Under the pieces are notes generated by a model. The model was not told the origin of the DNA. It did no database searches and was given only the letters and a program-made list of their open reading frames with translations. From the NCBI GenBank assembly GCA_003599415.1, contig QZKB01000167.1:1-64000 (forward strand): a stretch of 64,000 nt of DNA. The letters run 5' to 3'. Source of the DNA: Ignavibacteriales bacterium. GTDB lineage: Bacteria; Bacteroidota; Ignavibacteria; Ignavibacteriales; SURF-24. Of this stretch, positions 16,022-25,391 are shown piece after piece. How positions within the stretch are numbered: position 1 is the stretch's first letter; each line of letters starts with the position of its first letter. The translations under genes and the position numbers were made by a program.

Positions 16022-19000
16022 TTATTTTACCAGAACCATTTTCCTAACTGAGTTAAAATTCTTTCCACCTGTTAATGAGATTGCTTCAATATTATAGATG
16101 TAAATTCCTGATGCATAATTGCCGGCATTCCAAATAACATTATGGTAGCCTGCGCTTACATCTTTGTTAATTAACTCATCAACTTTCTGTCCCACAACAT
16201 TGTAAACAGTAATCTTAACATGCGCTGCAGAAGGTAAAGAATATTTTATTGTTGTTGACGGATTAAACGGGTTAGGATAATTCTGTGCTAAATTAAATTG
16301 TACGGGAATATACTTCTTGTCTTTCTCAACATCAGTCAGTGGTTCATCGGACAAAATTAAAATCTGTCCGCTGTTTGGAGGGAGTGAAACCGCATAGTTT
16401 TTAAGGTCTGTTCCTTTAACTTCCCACGATGTTGTGTTTAAATGATCAACAAGATAAAATGTTGCGTTGGAATCATAACTTATTTTATTCATCGGAACTG
16501 AAATGTTTGTGTTCACGGTTGATTCGCTGAAATTAAGATTAACAATAACGTTGCTGTTGCCTTCGGTTCTTAAGTAAGAATAAATTTTATCAGAGGCGCC
16601 ATTTGTTAATCTTGTAAAATCTCCATAAGCAAGAGCAGGATTATTTTTTCTTATATCAATTAAAGCTTTATAGAAAGGACGCAAACTATAAGGATCGCTC
16701 CAGTCAATGTTACCACGGTTTGTTGTTTCGCCAACTTCCTGTCCCGCATATAACATCGGAACGCCGGGAGTTGTTAAAAGCTGAATAGCGGAAACCTGTG
16801 TGCTTCCAATACCGTATGCTTTAATAAACCGTTCTTCATCCTGGTTCTCAAGGAATTTAAACGTGAGTGCATTCTGCGGAAAACCGGAACTGTAATATGA
16901 AGTAATCCATTTATTCAGATTATCAATGCTTTGAGTCTCTGTTACAACTCCTTTAATAGCGCCAAACCATTTCCAGTCGTAAGCTGCATCAAATTTTTTG
17001 TTGAATAATTTTGTCTGCCATGCATCGCCTTCGGCTAAAAGGAAAATATCAGGTTTCATATTTTTAAGGTCACTTCTCCAGCGCTGCCAGTAAGCAGGTC
17101 CTTCTTCTCTAAGCGAATCGATTGCCCAGGCAACATCGCATCGGTAGCCGTCAATTTTAAATTCCTGCATCCAGTACTTCGCCATTCGTACAAGATAATC
17201 TCTAGTAGTTTGCTGGCTATAGTTAATTGATGGCAAATCCACCCAGGTAAACAGGTATTGGAAATTTTCATTTGCATCCCAGTAGTAGAACGGATAATAA
17301 GGAGATGCTTCTTTATATAAATTTGCATCTTTCATAAAAGGATGAAGATCTGAAGTATGCTGAATTACATGATCCATTATAACTCTTATTCCATACTTGT
17401 GAGCTTCATTTACAAATTCTCTGAAATCTTCTTTGGTGCCGTAATCTGAAAGTATGTCTAAGTAATTTGTAATCGCGTAACCGGGATTATCCGGGCCCAT
17501 ATTTCCTGTTGATGGATGTACAGGCAGCAACCAGATTCCGTTAACCCCAAGATCTTTTATTTCCTGCATTCTTTCTGTTATTCCCCTGAACGTACCTGAT
17601 GCATCAAACGTTCGGACAAAGATGCAGTAAAATACTGCACTGTCTGCCCATGCCGGGTGCCAGGTTGAAAAATCAGGTGACGTTGCATTTCCATCCTTAA
17701 TCTGAATTACAGTTCTTGCCCACGCTGTATCACCATCGCCGTCTTTTACTCTTAATGTAAAATAATATTCTCCCGCCTTTGCTGGTTTGGGAAAGGATGT
17801 TGGTGTACCAATATTATTAGTAAACTTAATTTGTTCCGGATTGTCACTATCCTGGTACCAGTTGAACATCAGACTTGTACCGTCAAGAGAATATGAACTA
17901 TCTCCCCGGAGTTCGATTGAACTTCCTGAAATGTTTGAATAAATTTTTGCAACGGGAGCATGATCAACAATATAATTATAAATAACCTGGCTGCTCTTGC
18001 TTATAAGACCGTCACCATAACCAACAGTAGCATAAACTAAGTTGGAACCTTCAGCCAACGGAACCATGACTTCAAATTCATGCTGGTCATTAACTTTAAC
18101 ATTTTCTCCCCACCAGCCGCAGTAAACATAAACATCTGTTCCTGAAGGTACATCAGCAAAGCCTTTTACTTTTACAGGCTGGTATAAAAGATCTCCGCCG
18201 CTTGCATACAATTTAATTTGCGGAGCAGAACCTAAACCTGAGTTAATATCTGTCGGTAATACTGCACCGTAACCTCTCTCTTCACTTCCAATAACTGCAA
18301 TGCGTGGCCCGCCGGTTTGATCTGCTGAACTGTAATTACTTAGCAGCCTTTCCTGGAATCTTGTATCTGAAAAGAAAGTAACATCATAAACGTCAGGATC
18401 TTCTTCTATATCTGATGCACCGTTTGCTGCAGCAGCTTCAATAGTGCCGTCCTGGTTTTTAAGATACGAATATGCTCCGAAGTACCATTCATTTTTGTAA
18501 GTGCCAAGAACGGTCTCAAGCAAATTTAAAGGAATAGCAAAACGGAATTCATTATTTGCAATACTTGCTTCATCAGGTGAAATATACATTGCGCTTGCCA
18601 GAGGATCTCTCATTGTATAAAGAATATTTTCTGTGGCGGGATTGAGATAATCTGAATTAGGTGGAGCAATTATAGCAAATACACCATATCCGTTCCACTC
18701 GGGAATTCTCAACTCAACCGCATCAGGTGCTTCAACATATTCACCGCTTAGTTTGTTTACTAATCCAAAACCAATTCTGGTATTCTTTGTAATCAATTCC
18801 ATTTTTATAATGATAATGAGCGAATCCAGTGTTGAATTAGCCTGTATATTTAACTCACGTATGTCTGCACAGTTCGCAGTAATTCCATAAGGATAAGTAT
18901 AAGTGCCTGTTCCTTTGTCATCATTCTCCCCGTCAGGATAGTGAAAGCCGCTGTTGGCAGGATAAATTCCAAATGTATAATATGAAGTCCAGGAATTATT

Positions 19001-20218
19001 TCCATGGTCATCTTTACCATTCCATTCAACGACGTGTCTACCTTCAGCAGGATTCATAACTTTAGCTTTCACTTCCACCATATTCCCGATTGCAGTTTTT
19101 GTCGGGCGTAAAATTGAGCCGTCATACTTTAAGAAAATACCGGATTGATTAATTGCATAAGCTGAATCGCTTGGATGAAGATAAGCTTTAATCTCAATGC
19201 TTGAAAGGGGAGAGGTATAGCTCATTCCCGAAGCGGGTGTAAAGTTTTTATATCTTGATCTCGGATCGAGTGTTTTTGTAATCGTTGTTCTGTGTCGCGA
19301 AGATAAATTCGGGTTATCAGGATCATTAATATAAGAGCCGCCATTTACAATGTAAGTGTATTGTTCTTCCTGTCCAACCATTAAATCTTTAGTAACAGAA
19401 TAAACTCCATTGCTGTCAACCATTTCATCCAACCCTTCAGTGTTAAATGTAGCTTTTAATCCTACGTTTTTAACTTCACTTTGAAAATTGAAGCTTGGGC
19501 TTTTAGAATCAAATACAAAAGTATAGGGGGCAGTACTTATACCGCTTGCAATTGAAAAAGTCGTAGTCTGCTCATTGGAATTCCCGGCGGTATTATAAAT
19601 TTTTACAGTAGCAGTATGAGTGCCGGGTAAAAGCTCATCGGTTAAATTATAAGTAAAGATTTTTGAGGCAGCATCATAATAATCTTTAGCATTAGGAACA
19701 GCAGTGCCATCAAGTGTAAATTCTATCTTATCAACATCAAGCTGACTTTGGTTTGCCACAGCAAAGTTTGCCATAAAAACCGGTTTAGTGTTTGATGTAA
19801 CGGATCCGTTCTTCGGAAGCAGATAATAAATCATCGGGTCGGTAACGTCCATATAAGAATCATTAAAAGGACCGCCGAAATTTGAATTGAGCGGATCAGT
19901 AAAATAACCGGTTACACCGCTTTGCCCAACGGTGTCAATGTACTTTACAATTTTATATGTATAAGATCCGGGTTGAAGTTCCAGCGTTACTTTCCAGAGG
20001 TTCGGCTCAACTTCTTTCATTTTATAAACGCCGTTTAACCACCCGTTCATACTTCCGTTAACCCCGATTCCGGAATCAGTAGGACTTAAATCCCATGTAA
20101 ACCTGAATTCAATCGGAACTGCAAGAGGGTCACCGGGAGTAACCTGGGCAAAATTCAAACCTGTACAAATAAATAAAAGAAAAGATAAAAGCAGGTAATT
20201 AGTAAATCTTAAATTCAT
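16022..20218 (-). CDS. Large T9SS-secreted GH13 alpha-amylase-family enzyme
   Basis: 1398 residues; the ATG is preceded by AGGAGG. Order: signal peptide; CBM48-like sandwich (RFTWDLSPTDSGIGVNG); second E-set-type domain with YTYIVNGG; an extracellular module around 400-650; a PKD-like segment; GH13 barrel about 857-1230; C-terminal sheet; T9SS tail with NYPNPFNPSTTIKY and VRKMVLVK. Catalytic Asp1028 (GYRCDVA), Glu1063 (LLAEGDAW) and Asp1127 (ENQDEER) are all present, so it should be active. It acts outside the cell on starch-like glucans, probably releasing maltodextrins. It is divergent from the beta-helix lipoprotein gene across a 294-base spacer. Confidence 0.9.
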   Translation of the reverse strand: MNLRFTNYLLLSFLLFICTGLNFAQVTPGDPLAVPIEFRFTWDLSPTDSGIGVNGSMNGWLNGVYKMKEVEPNLWKVTLELQPGSYTYKIVKYIDTVGQSGVTGYFTDPLNSNFGGPFNDSYMDVTDPMIYYLLPKNGSVTSNTKPVFMANFAVANQSQLDVDKIEFTLDGTAVPNAKDYYDAASKIFTYNLTDELLPGTHTATVKIYNTAGNSNEQTTTFSIASGISTAPYTFVFDSKSPSFNFQSEVKNVGLKATFNTEGLDEMVDSNGVYSVTKDLMVGQEEQYTYIVNGGSYINDPDNPNLSSRHRTTITKTLDPRSRYKNFTPASGMSYTSPLSSIEIKAYLHPSDSAYAINQSGIFLKYDGSILRPTKTAIGNMVEVKAKVMNPAEGRHVVEWNGKDDHGNNSWTSYYTFGIYPANSGFHYPDGENDDKGTGTYTYPYGITANCADIRELNIQANSTLDSLIIIIKMELITKNTRIGFGLVNKLSGEYVEAPDAVELRIPEWNGYGVFAIIAPPNSDYLNPATENILYTMRDPLASAMYISPDEASIANNEFRFAIPLNLLETVLGTYKNEWYFGAYSYLKNQDGTIEAAAANGASDIEEDPDVYDVTFFSDTRFQERLLSNYSSADQTGGPRIAVIGSEERGYGAVLPTDINSGLGSAPQIKLYASGGDLLYQPVKVKGFADVPSGTDVYVYCGWWGENVKVNDQHEFEVMVPLAEGSNLVYATVGYGDGLISKSSQVIYNYIVDHAPVAKIYSNISGSSIELRGDSSYSLDGTSLMFNWYQDSDNPEQIKFTNNIGTPTSFPKPAKAGEYYFTLRVKDGDGDTAWARTVIQIKDGNATSPDFSTWHPAWADSAVFYCIFVRTFDASGTFRGITERMQEIKDLGVNGIWLLPVHPSTGNMGPDNPGYAITNYLDILSDYGTKEDFREFVNEAHKYGIRVIMDHVIQHTSDLHPFMKDANLYKEASPYYPFYYWDANENFQYLFTWVDLPSINYSQQTTRDYLVRMAKYWMQEFKIDGYRCDVAWAIDSLREEGPAYWQRWRSDLKNMKPDIFLLAEGDAWQTKLFNKKFDAAYDWKWFGAIKGVVTETQSIDNLNKWITSYYSSGFPQNALTFKFLENQDEERFIKAYGIGSTQVSAIQLLTTPGVPMLYAGQEVGETTNRGNIDWSDPYSLRPFYKALIDIRKNNPALAYGDFTRLTNGASDKIYSYLRTEGNSNVIVNLNFSESTVNTNISVPMNKISYDSNATFYLVDHLNTTSWEVKGTDLKNYAVSLPPNSGQILILSDEPLTDVEKDKKYIPVQFNLAQNYPNPFNPSTTIKYSLPSAAHVKITVYNVVGQKVDELINKDVSAGYHNVIWNAGNYASGIYIYNIEAISLTGGKNFNSVRKMVLVK

Positions 20219-20512
20219 AACTCCTCCTTAAATAAAATCACTGCCTTAAAATCCGAAAGTTTATTTATTGATTCAATATAAAAACGGTGGAAAAGAAAAT
20301 TTGTATGGTAACCCAAATTTACTAAAGAGAAAGCATTCTTCGAATTAAAAAAATTACAACGCTAAAAATGATTTTAATAAATTCAGCCGGATATGACCTG
20401 CAAAGGGAGAAAAATAAATCCTCTCATCTAATGAAATAAAATAAACATGAAAGATGTCTAATATTCAGTATTATCCTAAATAAAGAAAATATGTTACAAA
20501 AAAGGAAAAGCT

Positions 20513-22237
20513 ATGTTAAGAATAAAAGATTATGTATTACTGGTATGTTTGTGCTGTGCCGCCCTGTTTATTGCATGTAACAAGTCAACGGAACCTGAAG
20601 ATAAGACAACTACATCAGGTGCGGATACATCAACTGCAAATGTAAGCGACCATGAAGACAATGATGATTATACGTGGGATGTCGCCAGCGCAATTCCTGT
20701 TGTTTTGAACGGTGCTTCCATTACATCAAATGCAAGCGGTGTAACCGTAAGCGGAAGCAAAGCTACAATTAATGCAGCAGGTGTTTACAAACTGAGCGGT
20801 TCACTTACAGACGGACAGATAATTGTTGAAGCCGGTACTGATGCAGTTGTAAAACTGGTTATGGACGGAGCAAATATTACTTGTTCCAACAGTGCGCCTG
20901 TTTATATTAAAAGTTCTAAAAAGACAATTTTAATTCTTGTGAAGAATACAAGCAATTCTCTAACTGACGGAAGCACGTACGTCTTGGAAAATTCTGCAGT
21001 TGATGAACCTAATGCAGCTTTGTACAGCAAATCAGATCTTTCGATTGCCGGCGAAGGTTCGCTTACGGTAACAGGAAAATATAATGATGGAATAGCAAGC
21101 ATAGATGGATTTATAATTAACGGCGGAAAGATTACTGTCAATTCACTTGATGACGGAATTCGCGGAAAAGATTATATGATTGTTAAAGCCGGTGATATTT
21201 CAGTGACAGCAAAAGGCAATGGAATAAAATCAGACAATGCTGAAGATGCTTCAAGAGGATATGTTTCTATTAATGATGGAACAGTTACTATCACAGCAAC
21301 AGGTGATGGAATTACAGCACAAACTGATGCCATTATAAACGGAGGTACTCTTAATATTACAACCGGTGGTGGCAGCGGTAAAACAGTTTCGGGAACTGCA
21401 TCTGCCAAAGCACTTAAGGGAATTGTAAGTACAATAATTAATGGTGGAGTAATTACTGTAAGCGCTGCAGATGATGCAATTCACTCCAATGGCTATGTAA
21501 AAATAAATGGCGGCACATCTTCTGTCTCTTCCGGAGATGACGGGATTCATGCAGATGCTGCCGTTGTAATTAATGGCGGGCAGACAGATATTACAAAATC
21601 TGTTGAAGGCGTTGAAGGTCCTGCAATTACTGTTAACGGCGGAACGCTGAACATAGTTTCTACAGATGATGGTTTTAATGCAACAAAAGGAGACGGTGGC
21701 GAATCCAATGACGGAAGTACCTTAACTCTGAACGGCGGTAATGTTTCCGTTAACTCATCAAACGGCGACGGACTTGACAGCAATGGTAATATAGTAATGA
21801 CTGGTGGGACAGTAGTAACTCATGGACCAAAATCCAATCCCGAAGTCGGAACGGATTATAACGGTACATTTAATATTTCAGGTGGTTTGCTTGTTTTGAC
21901 AGGTCCTAATTCAGGAAATATGATTGAGGCAACAAGTACAAGTTCATCACAATACTCAGTTAAGGCTACATCAAGTTCATCTCTTACAACAACAAATCTA
22001 TTTCATGTTGAAGATGAAAGCGGGAATGATATTGTCACTTTTAAGCCGGTTAGAAATGCATATTATATCGTCTTATCTTCACCAAATTTGAAAAGCGGTG
22101 CCACTTATTCAATCTATATAGGTGGATCTACAACCGGAACTGAATTTCATGGTTTGTACACCGGTGGATCTTACTCCGGCGGTACACTTAAAAAGACTTT
22201 CACTGTTTCCGGTAAGGTAACAAGCATTTCATTTTAA
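20513..22237 (+). CDS. Cthe_2159-like carbohydrate-binding beta-helix lipoprotein
   Basis: 574 residues. A signal ends LFIAC-N, so it is likely lipid-anchored. The rest consists of repeated short strands with INGG, DDGI and DGIxA motifs (ITVNSLDDGIRGKDYMIVK, VTITATGDGITA), the pattern of the Cthe_2159-type carbohydrate-binding family, a right-handed beta-helix that binds acidic or cellulosic polysaccharide. The last 130 residues form a sandwich-like cap. AAGGA precedes the ATG. Long antisense frames inside it are by-products of the repetitive composition. Its neighbour GH13 suggests surface glycan capture. Confidence 0.82.
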   Translation: MLRIKDYVLLVCLCCAALFIACNKSTEPEDKTTTSGADTSTANVSDHEDNDDYTWDVASAIPVVLNGASITSNASGVTVSGSKATINAAGVYKLSGSLTDGQIIVEAGTDAVVKLVMDGANITCSNSAPVYIKSSKKTILILVKNTSNSLTDGSTYVLENSAVDEPNAALYSKSDLSIAGEGSLTVTGKYNDGIASIDGFIINGGKITVNSLDDGIRGKDYMIVKAGDISVTAKGNGIKSDNAEDASRGYVSINDGTVTITATGDGITAQTDAIINGGTLNITTGGGSGKTVSGTASAKALKGIVSTIINGGVITVSAADDAIHSNGYVKINGGTSSVSSGDDGIHADAAVVINGGQTDITKSVEGVEGPAITVNGGTLNIVSTDDGFNATKGDGGESNDGSTLTLNGGNVSVNSSNGDGLDSNGNIVMTGGTVVTHGPKSNPEVGTDYNGTFNISGGLLVLTGPNSGNMIEATSTSSSQYSVKATSSSSLTTTNLFHVEDESGNDIVTFKPVRNAYYIVLSSPNLKSGATYSIYIGGSTTGTEFHGLYTGGSYSGGTLKKTFTVSGKVTSISF

Positions 22238-22294
22238 AAATAAACTTGTGAACTACAGTTAACTAAATCTCCCTTATTAGTTACTGGCTTAATA

Positions 22295-22333
22295 GAAACG
22301 GGCAGATAAATTTTATTTGCCTGTTTCTGTTTT
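22295..22333 (+). terminator. Terminator after the beta-helix gene
   Basis: GAAACGGGCA (22295-22304) pairs with TGCCTGTTTC (22318-22327), with one G-U pair and a 13-base loop, followed by TGTTTT. It lies 58 bases past the stop codon. Confidence 0.75.
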
Positions 22334-22500
22334 ATGGGAAGGCCTAGGCGCCCTTCGACTACGCTCAGGGTAAAGGTGGAGATGAACAGCGACTTAATTG
22401 GAAATTGGGAAATGGTAATTGTCCCGCAAATTTATGAGACGAAGGCTTACGGGATCAGCCTTAGCCAGGGGCTAATAAATCTGGCTGAGTAATTGCGAGT
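22334..22500 (+). repeat. Composite intergenic repeat, first part
   Basis: Order: GGGAAGGCCTAGGCG; CCCTTCGACTACGCTCAGGG (related to the hairpin at 9269); GGTGGAGATGAACAGCGACT; AATTGG repeats; then TCCCGCAAA to GGGATCAG, as in the Wzi insert, and CTTAGCCAGGGGCT. The string GTGGAGA-GAACAGCGACTTAATTGG also occurs at 24258-24285, so this is a copy of a larger modular element. Confidence 0.75.
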
Positions 22501-22525
22501 TGTTAATTCATCAAAAAGAGGTTAC

Positions 22526-22660
22526 TTGCAACCTTGCTTCCTTGCAACTTTGCAACCTTGCGTGCTTGACTGGTTGCGTGATTGAATGATGGTAATACAA
22601 TTGTAATTCAGTAGTAACTCGATGGTAATTCAATTGTCATTTGTGGTCATCTATCGTCAT
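22526..22660 (+). repeat. Octamer array running into 11-bp GTAAT array
   Basis: Eight phased octamers (TTGCAACC, TTGCTTCC, TTGCAACT, TTGCAACC, TTGCGTGC, TTGACTGG, TTGCGTGA, TTGAATGA) cover 22526-22589. From 22590 there are GTAAT/GTAAC units every 11 bases, then GTCAT units every 10. Module order matches 4320-4467 on the other strand. 22661-22840 has no gene of its own. Confidence 0.85.
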
Positions 22661-22793
22661 TTATAATTCACAACTGAATTCTGTCTTCTGAGTCCTGAAT
22701 TCTGTTTTCTCAGTTCTACTTTGAACTTTAATTTACTGTGCTGTGCACAAGGTTTATTCCTGTGATACTATACTTAGGTTAAAAAAAATGTAT

Positions 22794-22801
22794 TATATTT
22801 G
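22794..22801 (+). promoter_or_regulatory. Possible Bacteroidota-type -7 box of the OmpA-family gene
   Basis: TATATTTG fits the TAnnTTTG element of Bacteroidota promoters and lies 40 bases before the ATG. I could not find a convincing -33 TTTG at the usual distance, so this is a weak call. Confidence 0.3.
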
Positions 22802-22840
22802 CGCACATAGTTCATTCAAAACAAATTTGTGGTGTTCAAA

Positions 22841-24088
22841 ATGAAAAAGTTATTAGTTTCCTCTTTACTTTTATTAATAATGGGATTTAATGTAAATACT
22901 TACCCGCAATTTCTGGATAAGCTTAAAGATAAAGTTAAAAAGGAAGCAGAAAAAAAAGTTTTTGATGAAACAAATGGAAAAAAAGAAGAGAGCAAAAAGG
23001 ATACAACAGTAAAATCAAACGATAAGACCAAAGTTGAAAAAGAGAATAAAGTTGATGAATCTATTGTGAAAGAAGATAAAAATACTCCGCTTATTGCCAC
23101 ATCAAAATATGATTTTGTCCCTGGTGATAAGATTATTCTATTTGATGATTTCAGTCAGGATGCGGTTGGTGATTTCCCGGCATTATGGACTGCAAATACT
23201 CCCGGTGAAATTAATACGTTAAACATCGCCCCCGGCAACTGGTTCAATCTTAATAGTACAGACGGAAATTATTTTTTGCTAAAGAATATTGATTTCCCCA
23301 AGAATTTTATAATTGAATTTGATATCGTTCCAAAGAAAACCGGCGGACGTATTGCGGCTGGACTTGTGTTATACGGAGAAGATAAACCGAAAGAAATGGA
23401 TAACAGTGCTTATCCCGGAAATGGCGGTATATTCATATCAATTGAAAAAGAAAACTGGAATACTTATGGATACAAGAAAGGTGAAAACGAACAGATCAGG
23501 GGAAACTCAAAGATAAATCCCGTTGAACCGGAAAAAGTAAATCATGTAATTATCTGGGTGCAAAACCGCCGGGTAAGGATTTACCACAAGGAAGCAAAAG
23601 TACTTGATATGCCGACAAACATTTATTCAGACATTAAGCTTTCTAAGGTAAGTTTAAGGTTAGCCAGAGGTGCATCCTGCGGGTCATACATAACGAATTT
23701 CAAAATTACTGATGCATCACCCGATATGAGAAGCAAGCTTCTTACCGAGGGAAAGATTGTTAGCTACGGAATATACTTTGATGTAAATTCAGATAAGATA
23801 AAACCGGAATCTGCCGGAACCATTAAAGGTATTGCAGATATACTAAAAGAAAATCCAAACGTTAAAATAAAAATTGTTGGACATACAGATGCTGACGGCG
23901 AGGATAAGTCAAATCTTGATTTATCAAAACGCCGTGCTGCTTCGGTTAAAAATGCCCTTGTAACAAGCTTTGGCATTGACGCAGCTTTGATTGAAACGGA
24001 TGGTAAAGGTGAAAGCGAACCGGTGGCTCCAAACGACAATCCGACAAACAAAGCGCTGAACAGAAGAGTAGAGTTCATTAAAATGTAA
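22841..24088 (+). CDS. OmpA-family protein with N-terminal laminin-G-like region
   Basis: 415 residues from the ATG at 22841; a GTG 12 bases upstream is in frame but no better. A signal peptide is followed by a highly charged Lys/Glu region (about 25-75), a concanavalin-like domain of about 190 residues (FDDFSQDAVGDFPALW), and a C-terminal OmpA domain with YFDVNSDKIKPESAGTI, VGHTDADG and NRRVEFIKM, which binds peptidoglycan. It probably links the outer membrane or a surface ligand to the wall. Both flanking spacers are rich in repeats. Confidence 0.88.
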   Translation: MKKLLVSSLLLLIMGFNVNTYPQFLDKLKDKVKKEAEKKVFDETNGKKEESKKDTTVKSNDKTKVEKENKVDESIVKEDKNTPLIATSKYDFVPGDKIILFDDFSQDAVGDFPALWTANTPGEINTLNIAPGNWFNLNSTDGNYFLLKNIDFPKNFIIEFDIVPKKTGGRIAAGLVLYGEDKPKEMDNSAYPGNGGIFISIEKENWNTYGYKKGENEQIRGNSKINPVEPEKVNHVIIWVQNRRVRIYHKEAKVLDMPTNIYSDIKLSKVSLRLARGASCGSYITNFKITDASPDMRSKLLTEGKIVSYGIYFDVNSDKIKPESAGTIKGIADILKENPNVKIKIVGHTDADGEDKSNLDLSKRRAASVKNALVTSFGIDAALIETDGKGESEPVAPNDNPTNKALNRRVEFIKM

Positions 24089-24110
24089 ATGCGGATGCGG
24101 GCATTCATCC

Positions 24111-24200
24111 TTGCAGCTTTGCAACCTTGCATTCTTTCACAATTGAATGATTGAATGATGGTGACACAGTTGTAATTCAATTGCCATTCGCTAACGCGTC
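24111..24200 (+). repeat. Octamer array after the OmpA gene
   Basis: Six phased octamers from 24111 (TTGCAGCT, TTGCAACC, TTGCATTC, TTTCACAA, TTGAATGA, TTGAATGA) then TGGTGACACAGTTGTAATTC. Same module order as the copy at 22526 but shorter. Confidence 0.8.
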
Positions 24201-24221
24201 ATTAGGTTGACATTATGTTGA

Positions 24222-24440
24222 AAAAGGCGAAGGCTAAGCCTGACTGCCGCAGGCAGGGTGGAGAAGAACAGCGACTTAATTGGTAATTTGAAATTGGTAA
24301 TTGGAAATTTTTTCCTACTTTAAGTAAAGTTAGTTGGTTACTCTTAATTGAAGTGTGACTTGCAACCTTGCACTCTTGCCTGCTTGCATCTTTGCCAAGT
24401 TGAATGATAGTAATTCCATGGTAATTAATTCACTTTTCAC
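24222..24440 (+). repeat. Second composite repeat copy with octamer array
   Basis: AAGGCGAAGGCTAAGCCTGA, the hairpin CTGCCGCAGGCAG, GTGGAGAAGAACAGCGACTT, AATTGG repeats, a linker (24300-24359) that closely matches the minus strand of about 4050-4090, then six octamers at 24360-24407 ending TTGAATGA and a GTAATTCCATGGTAATT tail. It shows the full element order best. Confidence 0.8.
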
Positions 24441-24893
24441 CGTTGACAGTTCACCACATAACAGCTGATAATGTTGTTCAAACTTTTAAACTTTCACAAA
24501 TTCTGTTTGACTCTTGCCGCCGAAACATTTAATTTGCTCACAAGTTTTACGGGAGTAAAATTTTGTTACTCTGGTTTTCATCCCATGGTACTTGTGCACT
24601 TAAGGTTTCAGAGAGGGGAAAGACCATACTTGCCCCAACATTTACTACTTAGAAAAAGCAGAACGAAAATATAAATTGGTTATTACATAACTCTGTTTAA
24701 CAGAATACATTCTTTGCCAGAAGCCTGCTGGAAGAAATGCGGCGAGCATGTTTATGTATATGCCCACAGGCAACTATGTTAGTTAAACATAAGTAATGGT
24801 TATAAGTTTTGATAAAATATTAGAAAAGACCATTTCCGTCACTTATAAAGGACTTGTAATAAAATCACTATCCGAACAATTAGTCTCAATATT
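24441..24893. other. Gene-poor stretch without identified function
   Basis: About 450 bases with no coding frame that looks real. The only frame present lacks any recognisable domain, ribosome-binding site or biased codon use. An imperfect stem is visible around 24748-24800 (CATGTTTATG ... TTAAACATAA). It may be decayed sequence. I assign nothing to it. Confidence 0.4.
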
Positions 24894-24927
24894 CCATTGG
24901 CCGTCAAGGTCCATACCTTGACAATGG
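24894..24927. repeat. Bulged inverted repeat upstream of the AhpD-like gene
   Basis: Inner arms GTCAAGGT (24903-24910) and ACCTTGAC (24915-24922), loop CCAT, with outer CCATT and AATGG arms separated by a GGCC bulge. It lies 78 bases before the next start. It could be an operator, a leader hairpin or another repeat copy; I cannot tell which. Confidence 0.5.
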
Positions 24928-25004
24928 TTAATGATAAACGGTGTTGTTATGGAATATTTCTTAACAACCCGTAAAATATTTTTCACATAAATAATCGTTT
25001 AAAT

Positions 25005-25373
25005 ATGGAGGAGCAATTGGATTCAATAGATGAAAGAATTAATGAGATAAATAAGAAAAGAAAATGGGCGAATGGGAAATTAATAAAATCTAGTTCTAAA
25101 GTTTTTAAGATAATCCAGGAACTGGAAAAAGCGACTTTTGCTGACGGCTCATTAACAAAAAAACAAAAGGAATTAATTGCCGTCGGAATTAGCGTTATAA
25201 CTAACTGCGAGTCCTGCATGCAGTGGCATATATCTGAGGCTGTGAATGACGGCGCAAGTGAGCAGGAAATTCTGGAAGCAATTGAAGTTGCATTTGAAAT
25301 GGGAATTGGTCCTGCAACGGTTAACGGGCGGTTTGCTCTTGAAGTTATGGATTCTTTATTTCATAAAAAGTAA
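25005..25373 (+). CDS. AhpD-like carboxymuconolactone decarboxylase-family protein
   Basis: 122 residues with the CMD core: FADGSLTKKQKELIAVGISV, then CESCMQWH with Cys68 and Cys71 and the following His, the peroxidase-type redox motif of AhpD-like proteins. It probably acts in cytoplasmic peroxide or thiol redox chemistry. The start is ambiguous: ATG at 25005 has no ribosome-binding site, whereas a TTG at 25017 is preceded at 5 bases by GGAGG; the domain is unaffected. A lipoprotein gene follows after 18 bases. Confidence 0.85.
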   Translation: MEEQLDSIDERINEINKKRKWANGKLIKSSSKVFKIIQELEKATFADGSLTKKQKELIAVGISVITNCESCMQWHISEAVNDGASEQEILEAIEVAFEMGIGPATVNGRFALEVMDSLFHKK

Positions 25374-25391
25374 AGCATAGCAAATGATTTT

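Noticed and set aside
20902-21783. Several long antisense frames in the beta-helix gene
   Set aside because: Explained by the repetitive Gly/Asp/Asn codons of the sense protein; no start sites.
24471-24674. Open frame of 67 codons in the repeat-rich spacer
   Set aside because: No ribosome-binding site, no domain, poor composition, and it lies in decayed-looking sequence.
24748-24800. Integron attC-like stem (CATGTTTATG ... TTAAAC)
   Set aside because: The simple-site consensus GTTRRRY/RYYYAAC was not present at both ends and no integrase is near.
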